In this document: piece by piece, positions 1-5,621 of the stretch
How positions within the stretch are numbered: position 1 is the stretch's first letter
Layout: the number at the start of each line of letters is the position of its first letter
Source of the DNA: Treponema sp.
Lineage (GTDB): Bacteria; Spirochaetota; Spirochaetia; Treponematales; Treponemataceae
Length of the DNA: 18,265 nt
Assembly: GCA_018385415.1 (NCBI GenBank)
Contig: JAHAZA010000074.1
Coordinates: 1-18,265, forward strand
Direction of reading: 5' to 3'
Program-made: the position numbers and the translations under genes
Notes under the pieces: model-generated
The model's database searches: none
What the model was told of the DNA's origin: nothing
Seen by the model: the letters and a program-made list of their open reading frames with translations, nothing else

Positions 1-5
1 ATAAA

Positions 6-37
6 TATCACTCCATGATACAAGCTCCGTCTATACT
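6..37 (+). promoter_or_regulatory. Operator-promoter of the shared TATCAY/ATGATA class for the first DnaB-like gene
   Basis: The near-palindrome TATCACTCCATGATA (6-20) is followed by 11 bases and the -10 hexamer TATACT (32-37). No TTGACA-like -35 exists at the expected position; that place is occupied by the palindrome. The same layout, with the same 11-base gap, recurs at 1376, 1902, 2843 and, on the minus strand, 18053. Confidence 0.7.
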
Positions 38-53
38 TATGGATAGACGGAGG
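25..53 (+). promoter_or_regulatory. Fold-back inverted repeat covering -10 and ribosome binding site
   Basis: CTCCGTCTAT (25-34) and ATAGACGGAG (43-52) are perfect 10-bp inverted arms around an 8-base loop. The right arm contains most of the GGAGG ribosome binding site, while the left arm lies upstream of the start point predicted from the -10 (about 43-44). A transcript from the gene's own promoter would lack the left arm and be translatable; a read-through transcript from upstream would fold and hide the site. This resembles fold-back inhibition of IS10 transposase. The fold is seen; the function is inferred. Confidence 0.55.
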
Positions 54-58
54 ACCTG

Positions 59-886
59 ATGGACGAACCGATAATTAAAACTGGCTTTATTGACTTAGAC
101 AGAATTATAGGTGGACTGTATCCAGGAGAACTGATGGTTATTGGTGCACCACCTTCTATGGGTAAGACTTCATTTTTGGCGGCATTAATTCGAAATATTA
201 CATGGAAACATGGAACAAAGGGACTATTGTTCAGTCTTGTAAAACCTATAGATAATTTTCGAAAATATCTTGTTTCATCAATCTCTGGGCTCCCGATTTT
301 CATAATAAGTCACCACTCAGAAAAATTATCAGAAGAAGAGTTTGAAATTTATAAAATGTATTCTTTTGAGGTTGATAATTTACCAATGTTTATTGATGAT
401 ACACCAGAAAAAAATATAAACGATATTTGTGAATCAGCGAGGAAAAAGGTCTGTGAAGATGGTGTTGAAATTATCTATATCGATAATTCTGAATTTATAT
501 ATACAGATTCTGGTTATGCAGCAATTGATGTTATTTTTTGCGAGGTGATGATAAAACTGAAACAATTGGCAAAAGAATTGAATGTTCCAATTGTAACTAC
601 TCGGTGTGTGGGAAGAACTGTGGAGCCTGATCCTCCACTTTTAAGTCTTTTTTCTTTAAAAGGTATTGAAAATATAGATGTTATTTTATTATTCACTGAA
701 CAACGAATTAAATATGAATTGCTATCACCGCATATTGAAACCTTGAAGATAAAAAAGAATTGTTTTGGAGAAACTGGAGAAATAAAAGTCCGGTATTTCT
801 TAGATACAGTTTGTTTTGATAATCTAGAGTCAGCTCCTGAATACAAACTACCAGAAGAACAGAAATCTTTATCGTCTTATCACTAA
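59..886 (+). CDS. Stand-alone DnaB helicase C-terminal (RecA-fold) domain protein, probably ATPase-impaired
   Basis: The 275-residue product aligns along its length with the motor domain of replicative helicase DnaB. It has the TGF-DLD-GGL-PGEL entry, Walker A GAPPSMGKTS (29-38), Walker B IIYIDN (138-143), a KQLAKELNVPIV helix-strand (168-179) and the C-terminal strand pattern of DnaB. The primase-binding N-terminal domain and linker are absent. The catalytic glutamate of the DnaB SLEM motif is V61 (SLVKP), the SQLNR motif is TTRCVGR (180-186), and the arginine finger of the QRNG-TG motif is replaced (KKNCFGETG, 232-240). Nucleotide binding looks possible but hydrolysis doubtful. The start has CGGAGG five bases upstream. 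A KaiC/RadA-like ATPase is a less likely reading. The gene ends in SSYH, encoded by a degenerate copy of the shared operator. Confidence 0.8.
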   Translation: MDEPIIKTGFIDLDRIIGGLYPGELMVIGAPPSMGKTSFLAALIRNITWKHGTKGLLFSLVKPIDNFRKYLVSSISGLPIFIISHHSEKLSEEEFEIYKMYSFEVDNLPMFIDDTPEKNINDICESARKKVCEDGVEIIYIDNSEFIYTDSGYAAIDVIFCEVMIKLKQLAKELNVPIVTTRCVGRTVEPDPPLLSLFSLKGIENIDVILLFTEQRIKYELLSPHIETLKIKKNCFGETGEIKVRYFLDTVCFDNLESAPEYKLPEEQKSLSSYH

Positions 887-892
887 AGGATA
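878..892. promoter_or_regulatory. Degenerate shared-type palindrome at the end of the first DnaB-like gene
   Basis: TATCACTAAAGGATA differs from the class at one position of the right half. It encodes the final Tyr-His-stop of the gene at 59-886. No -10 lies 11 bases beyond it, and the next gene runs in the opposite direction. It may be a relic of a promoter whose downstream gene was lost or exchanged. Confidence 0.4.
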
Positions 893-893
893 T

Positions 894-1337
894 TTAGTTA
901 GCAGCATTTTTGCCTTCTCTTTTCTCATGTAACATCTTTACATCGCTGGCCCATTCTTCTTTGCGGGTTTGCATGGTTTTGTTGAGCAGGGAGTTTTTGT
1001 CGGCGTAGGATTTTTTGATGTAATCCTGGACGATGGACAGAAGCTCCGATGGCAAGTTTGATTCTTCGAGGAGCGTTTCGGCATTCTCTGAGAACCAGAA
1101 TATCTCGGTGTTCTTCTCATCAATTTCATCGCTGGTATTTATCTGAACTTCGATTTGCTCCAGTAATCCAAATTCAAAGCTTTTGCCATAAATCACATTA
1201 ACTATGTTTACAGGGAGCCCGGTCTGGGCTTTCAGCAAACATACCGGCGGCCTTGCAGGAGGATAAACAAAACAGTTCTGTACATCCGTCCATGTTATGT
1301 CTTCTATATTCTTTGGCAGGTTATCTAATACAATCAT
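894..1337 (-). CDS. Hypothetical protein, 147 residues
   Basis: I do not recognise the family. The start at 1337 is preceded by a strong AAAGGAGG, so the gene looks real. The product is soluble and acidic in the middle, with a mixed alpha/beta first half (residues 1-85, including a proline-rich YPPARPP patch near 26-32) and a charged, probably helical C-terminal third. There is no signal peptide or membrane segment. Its codons are richer in G and C than those of the DnaB-like genes on either side. It diverges from the gene at 1446 across an intergenic stretch of 108 bases that holds one shared-type palindrome, so both may be controlled together. Confidence 0.7.
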   Translation of the reverse strand: MIVLDNLPKNIEDITWTDVQNCFVYPPARPPVCLLKAQTGLPVNIVNVIYGKSFEFGLLEQIEVQINTSDEIDEKNTEIFWFSENAETLLEESNLPSELLSIVQDYIKKSYADKNSLLNKTMQTRKEEWASDVKMLHEKREGKNAAN

Positions 1338-1375
1338 TTTCGCCTCCTTTGGGATTACATTATTTCATATTGGCC

Positions 1376-1407
1376 TATCACTAAATGATATAAACAGATG
1401 ATATTCT
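1376..1407 (+). promoter_or_regulatory. Shared-type operator-promoter between divergent genes
   Basis: TATCACTAAATGATA (1376-1390) is followed by 11 bases and TATTCT (1402-1407) toward the gene at 1446. Read on the minus strand, the site is also followed after 11 bases by AATAAT (1359-1364) toward the gene ending at 894, so one palindrome may serve both directions. Confidence 0.65.
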
Positions 1408-1445
1408 TGTATTGGTCTGTATAAAAACACTTCTAGGAGGCTGGA

Positions 1446-1877
1446 ATGTCATCATGTGCTTTGTGGTATAAAGACGGGACTTTTTACGATGTTGAAACAA
1501 CCCATGTAAACTTCTTTCTGAATCATCCGGATTTGCTCGGTTTTACTAAGGAAGAAAAGGAAGCTCTTTGTGTAAAGAATGGCCTTGCAGCAGATGCAAC
1601 CTTCTGTCTTGAGCTAAGCGAACAGCGTGACAATCTAGTATTGGAAGTCTTAAAGCGAGGTGCAATCCGAATCAGATTTTACGGAGGACAAACATCGGTT
1701 CAGTGTTATGATCACAATGACAATCAGTGTTTCTCGCAGCTCAAAAAGTGTGTAACCGACGGCCTTGGAAAATGCTTTGGAGATTTTCTTACTGTAAAAG
1801 ATACGATGGGGTGGGGTATGGAGCTGAACAGCATCGGCTGGGGAAATCAGATAAAGGATTTCCTTGCTGATTTGTAA
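1446..1877 (+). CDS. Hypothetical protein, 143 residues
   Basis: I do not recognise the family. TAGGAGG lies 7 bases before the ATG. The predicted protein is soluble and acidic, with a beta-rich first half and a Gly/Trp-rich C-terminus (MGWGMELNSIGWG, about 122-134). Six cysteines are scattered and do not form an obvious metal-binding set. There is no signal peptide or membrane segment. It is transcribed from the shared operator-promoter at 1376-1407 and is followed by the second DnaB-like gene, which has its own promoter of the same type. Confidence 0.7.
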   Translation: MSSCALWYKDGTFYDVETTHVNFFLNHPDLLGFTKEEKEALCVKNGLAADATFCLELSEQRDNLVLEVLKRGAIRIRFYGGQTSVQCYDHNDNQCFSQLKKCVTDGLGKCFGDFLTVKDTMGWGMELNSIGWGNQIKDFLADL

Positions 1878-1901
1878 TTAACCTCAAAAAGTTTGATCAA
1901 A

Positions 1902-1933
1902 ACTCATTAAATGATATTCCTGTTTGATATTCT
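1902..1933 (+). promoter_or_regulatory. Shared-type operator-promoter of the second DnaB-like gene
   Basis: ACTCATTAAATGATA (1902-1916) has two mismatches in the upstream half but a perfect ATGATA half, followed by exactly 11 bases and TATTCT (1928-1933). A separate palindromic stretch, AGTTTGATCAAAACT, lies just upstream at 1890-1904. TCCTG at 1918-1922 can pair with CAGGA of the ribosome binding site at 1949-1953, a weak version of the fold-back seen at 25-53. Confidence 0.6.
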
Positions 1934-1960
1934 AATATTAACTATAGGCAGGAGGATATT

Positions 1961-2851
1961 ATGCAAAATCAAACGGATGTAATAACAGCACAGGATTTGG
2001 GCTGTAAGTTATTTGAATACATTGAAGAACGATATAAGGCTTCAAATTCTATAAGTGGGGTTAAGTCTGGATTTCCAACCATTGATGCGATGACGCATGG
2101 ATTTCAGAAAGGAAATCTAATTACTGTTTGTTCGAATTTAAGATATTACAAGAATTGTTTAGTAATGCAATTACTCCAGAGGATTGTAATTAAAGATAAG
2201 GTCCCATGCGGTTTTATTTCATATACTACGAATTACCAGCAATTTGGTTTGTCTCTGATAAGTCGAGATAGTTTGGTTTCTGTTTCGAAGATAGTTGCTG
2301 GAATGATGAATGAACAGGAAGCACGAGATGTCCAAAAATCGTGTGGTGCTATTATGGATTCACATATTGTGATTCCTAAAGTTTGTTCATCTTCTTTTGA
2401 TGAATTATGCAATATCATTCGTGAAACTGTCAAAAAGCATGATTTAAGAATTATCTTTATCGACTCCTTAAATACAATTCCAATTGAGAAAGAATCTGGA
2501 AGTTATAAAACTCGATTAGCAAGCATTATAAAGAAATTGAAGATGCTGGCTGTAGAGTTGGATATTTCAATTGTTAGCGACTATTACAGTTATGAGAATG
2601 CTAGAGAAATATTATTGGATGAAATTGATAAGTCTGAAAACTTAGAACAAAAAACTGATTTCTTATATCCATATTCAGATATTGTATTACAGCTTCAGAA
2701 ATTATCTGGAAAGAAAGGAGATGATTTTTATTTATTCGAGCTTGGAATCTTTTGTGGTGAGTATAGATTATCAAGATATAAATCCTTGCAATTTGATCCT
2801 GAGGTAGAGGAATTTCAGGAAGAGGAAAATAATATGATTTCATATCATTAA
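1961..2851 (+). CDS. DnaB-like paralogue with destroyed Walker A motif
   Basis: The 296-residue product follows the DnaB linker plus motor-domain pattern: a linker-helix-like stretch (11-34), the SGF-TIDAMTHGF-KGNL entry (36-53), Walker B RIIFIDS (163-169) and KKLKMLAVELDISIVS (191-206). Where DnaB has G-x4-GKT the protein reads VCSNLRYYKNC (56-66), so phosphate binding should be lost. The SLEM glutamate motif reads SYTTNYQQ (87-94). It therefore looks like a pseudo-ATPase that keeps the subunit-contacting linker helix and could join or occlude a DnaB hexamer (inference). It shares the C-terminal SYH with the gene at 59; here the tail and stop are encoded by the operator of the next gene. The start has CAGGAGG 7 bases upstream. 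Confidence 0.7.
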   Translation: MQNQTDVITAQDLGCKLFEYIEERYKASNSISGVKSGFPTIDAMTHGFQKGNLITVCSNLRYYKNCLVMQLLQRIVIKDKVPCGFISYTTNYQQFGLSLISRDSLVSVSKIVAGMMNEQEARDVQKSCGAIMDSHIVIPKVCSSSFDELCNIIRETVKKHDLRIIFIDSLNTIPIEKESGSYKTRLASIIKKLKMLAVELDISIVSDYYSYENAREILLDEIDKSENLEQKTDFLYPYSDIVLQLQKLSGKKGDDFYLFELGIFCGEYRLSRYKSLQFDPEVEEFQEEENNMISYH

Positions 2852-2874
2852 ATGATAAATCTGTCTGCTATTCT
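2843..2874 (+). promoter_or_regulatory. Shared-type operator-promoter overlapping the end of the second DnaB-like gene
   Basis: TATCATTAAATGATA (2843-2857) is a near-perfect palindrome followed by 11 bases and TATTCT (2869-2874). It overlaps the last three codons of the gene at 1961 and drives the small zinc-ribbon gene at 2907. Confidence 0.7.
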
Positions 2875-2906
2875 TGTGATAGTAAATAATACTGAAGGAG
2901 GATTAT

Positions 2907-3152
2907 ATGTCAAAGTGTAAATTTTGTGGTTCAACATCATTCGGAAGCTGCTCGTACAGCCCTCATGGAAAACATGAACATATTACAGATTCTGGCCATT
3001 GCGCTTTCTGCGGTTCGTCGTCTTATGGTTCTTGTTCTTACAGTCCGTTCGGTAAACATATGCATGGTAGCGATGGAAAGAAGTGTAAGTTCTGTGGATC
3101 AACTTCAACTGGTTCCTGCTCATACAGTCCGCATGGAAAACATGAAAGATAA
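2907..3152 (+). CDS. Small protein of three zinc-ribbon-like CxFCGS repeats
   Basis: The 81-residue product is three copies of a unit with a period of 28 residues: C-x-F-C-G-S-x-S-x-G-S-C-S-Y-S-P-x-G-K-H. Cysteines fall at 4/7/15, 32/35/43 and 60/63/71, and histidines at 23/25, 51/53 and 79. Each unit offers three cysteines and one or two histidines, enough for one Zn2+. Similar short repeats occur in uncharacterised phage and mobile-element proteins (recalled, not checked). It has AAGGAGG upstream of the ATG and its own shared-type promoter. No catalytic motif is visible; a nucleic-acid or protein adaptor role is only a guess. Confidence 0.75.
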   Translation: MSKCKFCGSTSFGSCSYSPHGKHEHITDSGHCAFCGSSSYGSCSYSPFGKHMHGSDGKKCKFCGSTSTGSCSYSPHGKHER

Positions 3153-3157
3153 TTAAC

Positions 3158-3172
3158 TATCACAAAATGGCC
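3158..3172. promoter_or_regulatory. Degenerate half-site of the shared palindrome
   Basis: TATCACAAAATGGCC keeps TATCAC and ATG of the class but has lost the final ATA and has no -10 after 11 bases. It lies just behind the zinc-ribbon gene, in the same relative position as the sites after the two DnaB-like genes, so it may be an eroded promoter for the gene at 3223. Confidence 0.3.
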
Positions 3173-3188
3173 GGATTTATTCCAACTT

Positions 3189-3216
3189 GCCGGGGCGTTG
3201 TACCGGCTAAAAGGAG
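3189..3216 (+). promoter_or_regulatory. Hairpin abutting the ribosome binding site
   Basis: GCCGG (3189-3193) and CCGGC (3203-3207) form a 5-bp stem with a 9-base loop, three bases before AAGGAG (3211-3216). A short GC stem ending in GGCT just ahead of the ribosome binding site is also seen before the genes at 5622 and 7408. Confidence 0.35.
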
Positions 3217-3222
3217 CTTATA

Positions 3223-4032
3223 TTGAATTTAGATGCACTGAAGAAAGCCAGCAGACTCCGTCATAAAAATAATTATGAGGATTATAGGTATGGGAATCTT
3301 GAAGAAGAATTTCAGGATACGATAAAGAATTATGTCAAAATCTTTTGGGAAGGTAAAAACAGTGAGTTTTTAGAAAATCACAAAATTAATTATCAGGATT
3401 CAGAAATAACATTAAGCCAGGCTGTATTAATGCTTAGAAAAGAAATCAGAAGACTAGCACATGCTAATAGTCTTGGCTGTACATTTCTTTTTCAAGCAGA
3501 ACATTATTATATTTCACTTCTTCCGTGTCAGATTCATGTAATGATTGACAAAGAAACAGGATGCTTTTCGATTACACTTCCTCATTTTAGTCCAAAGCAA
3601 TTCTTTTATTATGAATGGCAGTCAGGTTTACAATGGATACAGGATTATTTGAATATTGATTTGCTTATTCTTGAAGAAAAGAAGCAAAACTTTAAAGCCA
3701 TGATGTACATAAATTCTAAGACAGCTGAAATAGCAATGGCATCAATCAGATCTTTATGTGAAAAGCAGGCAGAAAAATTGAATGCAAAGTATAGAGTTCA
3801 ATCTTCCTGGCTAATGAGTAATATTTCATTTTACAGAGAAGGAAATACATATGAGTCGGATAGAATTAAAGACAATAATGATTATGAATTTAAAGAAATT
3901 AGTAAAATCGAATTGTTTCATATTGTGATTTCTCATAAATCTTTTGTAAAAGATCCATCAATTTTAATTAATCTGCTAGAGAACCCTCATGATATGATAA
4001 TCGAAAACACGGTAAATTGTAAAATTAATTAA
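3223..4032 (+). CDS. Hypothetical protein, 269 residues, TTG start
   Basis: I do not recognise the family. The best start is TTG at 3223, six bases after AAGGAG; no ATG nearby has a comparable site. The product is charged and soluble: a helical N-terminal part (1-95), a central aromatic-rich region around HFSPKQFFYYEWQSGLQWIQDYL (126-148), and a C-terminal alpha/beta region. No signal peptide, membrane helix or catalytic signature is seen. The gene is AT-rich with A/T third positions like the DnaB-like genes, which suggests a common origin for this block. Confidence 0.65.
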   Translation: MNLDALKKASRLRHKNNYEDYRYGNLEEEFQDTIKNYVKIFWEGKNSEFLENHKINYQDSEITLSQAVLMLRKEIRRLAHANSLGCTFLFQAEHYYISLLPCQIHVMIDKETGCFSITLPHFSPKQFFYYEWQSGLQWIQDYLNIDLLILEEKKQNFKAMMYINSKTAEIAMASIRSLCEKQAEKLNAKYRVQSSWLMSNISFYREGNTYESDRIKDNNDYEFKEISKIELFHIVISHKSFVKDPSILINLLENPHDMIIENTVNCKIN

Positions 4033-4081
4033 AAGGCGGTGTTTACCAAGAATAACTCTTCTTTTTCTAAGGTAAAGAACT

Positions 4082-4483
4082 ATGGAAGAACAGAAAAATA
4101 TTGAATCGCTTTATAAACTCATGATCAACGGTTCACGAGGCATTAAGGACTCAAAAAAGATTTATGACGAACTGGAGAAAATCTTCGCTGCTCATCCAGA
4201 TTTTATACTCATTTCTGGAGAGGCGAGGGGAGTTGATTCTATTGCAGAGGAGTGGGCCAAATCTCGCAATCTGCCAATAGAACAGCACAAGCCGGACTGG
4301 GCAAAATACGGTCGGGGTGCTGGAATAATCCGCAATAAAGAAATGATCCTTGCTGCTGATTTTGTACTTATCTTTTGGGACGGGAAATCTAAGGGTACAA
4401 AGTCTGTCATTGATTTTTGCGAGAAGCAGGGGAAGCCATATAAGTTATCTCAAGTGGCACTAATGCCACATGAGAACAAATAA
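4082..4483 (+). CDS. DUF2493 / YspA-type SLOG-domain protein
   Basis: The 133-residue product is a compact Rossmann-like SLOG protein of the DUF2493 type, common in phages, plasmids and genomic islands. The signature is complete: INGSRG at the first strand-loop (15-20), ISGEARGVDSIAEEWA (44-59), DWAKYGRGAGIIRN (72-85, where the family has a D-W-x-K-Y-G-x-A-G-x-x-R-N pattern) and FWDGKSKGTKSVID (98-111). SLOG proteins bind nucleotides or nucleotide-derived ligands; this subfamily's ligand is not established. The family normally starts at Met14 (4121), so residues 1-13 may be an extension; the 4082 start has AAGG about 10 bases upstream. It converges on the FliG-like gene. Confidence 0.85.
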   Translation: MEEQKNIESLYKLMINGSRGIKDSKKIYDELEKIFAAHPDFILISGEARGVDSIAEEWAKSRNLPIEQHKPDWAKYGRGAGIIRNKEMILAADFVLIFWDGKSKGTKSVIDFCEKQGKPYKLSQVALMPHENK

Positions 4484-4496
4484 TTCTAATCAGTCA

Positions 4497-5225
4497 TTAA
4501 TCAATCAATTCTGAAACCGGGTTACTGTAGATTACGATGTGTCCGCCTTCTTCAAGGCGGAAGATTATCTTAAGTACTTCGGCTCGGGCAGCGTAGACAT
4601 CTTCTGCGCGGACTGGGCCCATGAATTCCATGTCTTCCTTGAGCATTGAAGAGGCTCGTAGCGACATATTGTGGAAGATTTTGTCCTGGACTTCCGGGTT
4701 TGTGCCTTTAAGAGCCTTTGCAAGGGTTTGTTGATCAAGGTCGCGGAGAACCTTCTGAATGGCTCTGTCGTCCAGCTTTGTGATATCGTCAAAATCGAAA
4801 ATACACTTGTTCAGGCGGTCTTTGAAAATAGGGCTGTCGCTGCGGAATCTATCAACCGCGTTAGATGCAAAGCCCTTTTCTGTGTTGAATAGGTTTTCCT
4901 TTATAATCTGGAAATCATCATCAAAGCACATGCCTGAGCTTTCCACAATGTGGGACACTTCTTTAAGAACGCATTCTTCATGCTTAGCAAAGCTTTTTGA
5001 GCATTCAATAATTTTAGTGCGGGTGTCTTGGTCCAGATACTGCAAAAGACCGTCGGCTTCTGTGTTGTCGAGCTCGAGATATGCGATTGTTTTTGCCAAA
5101 GGAACATAATACATCTTGCAAAGATAATCCATTAGCGCTTTTTTCGAGGCTCGGGTTACATCATCCATAGCATTGGAAACCATAAACTCATACTTTTTTG
5201 CTTCAACAGAAATCTTACTTGTCAT
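4497..5225 (-). CDS. FliG-like protein lacking the FliF-binding domain
   Basis: The 242-residue product matches the flagellar switch protein FliG in its last third. CIFDFDDITKLDDRAIQ (141-157), LAKALKGTNPEVQDKIFHNMS (168-188) and RASSMLKEDMEFMGPVR (190-206) are the FliG C-terminal torque domain. The charged residues that contact MotA are kept: K173, R190 and E197/D198 align with K264, R281 and D288/D289 of E. coli. Residues 40-95 resemble the FliG middle domain, but its FliM-binding EHPQ motif is absent. Full FliG is about 330-340 residues, so the FliF-binding N-terminal domain is missing. The second ATG (5225) is chosen because AAGGAGG lies 8 bases before it. The promoter is of the shared type. 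It could compete with FliG for stators; it is not the core fliG. Confidence 0.85.
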   Translation of the reverse strand: MTSKISVEAKKYEFMVSNAMDDVTRASKKALMDYLCKMYYVPLAKTIAYLELDNTEADGLLQYLDQDTRTKIIECSKSFAKHEECVLKEVSHIVESSGMCFDDDFQIIKENLFNTEKGFASNAVDRFRSDSPIFKDRLNKCIFDFDDITKLDDRAIQKVLRDLDQQTLAKALKGTNPEVQDKIFHNMSLRASSMLKEDMEFMGPVRAEDVYAARAEVLKIIFRLEEGGHIVIYSNPVSELID

Positions 5226-5254
5226 AGGCGTTTCCTCCTTCATATTACAGTTAC

Positions 5255-5287
5255 AATATAACCATGTGAGACTATCATCTTGTGATA
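5255..5287 (-). promoter_or_regulatory. Shared-type operator-promoter of the FliG-like gene
   Basis: On the minus strand TATCACAAGATGATA (5287-5273) is followed by TATATT after 12 bases (5260-5255), or TTATAT after 11. As elsewhere, the half next to the -10 is ATGATA. Confidence 0.65.
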
Positions 5288-5324
5288 TTCTGATAAAAAA
5301 AATCTGAAAAAATCAAAAACGTGA

Positions 5325-5330
5325 TATAAT
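5325..5330 (+). promoter_or_regulatory. Consensus -10 hexamer for the 46-residue ORF
   Basis: TATAAT stands 25 bases before the ATG at 5356. The -35 is poor (TCTGAA at 5303-5308, 16-base spacing). The shared palindrome of the divergent FliG-like gene lies 38 bases upstream of this -10. Confidence 0.45.
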
Positions 5331-5355
5331 AGAATTACCATCCTTGGGGGAAACA

Positions 5356-5496
5356 ATGGAATTCGGAAAGTCATCAATTGAGAAAAAGCTTCAGGATTAT
5401 AAATTACTCAAAGCCAAATATGAAAGACAGGAAAAAGCTTTAATAGATGATTCAGTTTTCAGAAAAAAATCCTCGAATTCTCTAAAAAAACATTGA
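5356..5496 (+). CDS. Small charged helical protein, 46 residues
   Basis: The ATG follows TTGGGGG (5344-5350) and a consensus TATAAT. The predicted protein is very rich in Lys, Glu and Ser and has a continuous helical stretch (about residues 6-31, IEKKLQDYKLLKAKYERQEK) with leucine spacing suited to a short coiled coil. No family is recognised. Promoter, ribosome binding site and unbroken frame support a real gene, but its size leaves doubt. Confidence 0.5.
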   Translation: MEFGKSSIEKKLQDYKLLKAKYERQEKALIDDSVFRKKSSNSLKKH

Positions 5497-5524
5497 ATTT
5501 ATAAGCATATTCATCCATTTTTCC

Positions 5525-5553
5525 TTTACATAATGGATTTAATGGTGTATATT
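5525..5553 (+). promoter_or_regulatory. Promoter of the methylase-specificity fusion gene
   Basis: TTTACA (5525-5530), 17 bases, TATATT (5548-5553). This is a conventional sigma-70-type promoter, unlike the palindromic class, and predicts a leader of about 60 nt before the ATG at 5622. Confidence 0.65.
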
Positions 5554-5576
5554 ATAGTTATAAGGTGGTTGAATAA

Positions 5577-5615
5577 GGCTATAAACGCAATAAGCCGAAC
5601 GGGCTGCTCTGGAGG
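5577..5615 (+). promoter_or_regulatory. Hairpin leader (copy 1) before the ribosome binding site
   Basis: The leader contains GGCT (5577-5580), CGCAATA (5586-5592), AGCC (5593-5596), GGGCT (5601-5605) and GGAGG (5611-5615). AGCC can pair either with the upstream GGCT or the downstream GGCT, giving two exclusive short hairpins. The same order of elements occurs at 7344-7403. Confidence 0.4.
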
Positions 5616-5621
5616 ACTAAT

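Noticed and set aside
59..886. A functional replicative helicase or a phage DnaB gene
   Set aside because: The N-terminal domain, catalytic glutamate and arginine finger are absent, and no phage replication or structural genes are nearby.
1376..1407. The palindrome as a sigma-28 (flagellar) promoter because it contains TAAA
   Set aside because: The -10 is TATTCT, not GCCGATAA, and TAAA is not conserved in the other copies.
878..3220. Gene junctions as integron attC sites (Treponema can carry cassette integrons)
   Set aside because: The junction palindrome is only 15 bp, is tied to a -10 at fixed spacing, lacks the RYYYAAC/GTTRRRY pairs of attC, and genes run in both directions. No integrase gene is present.
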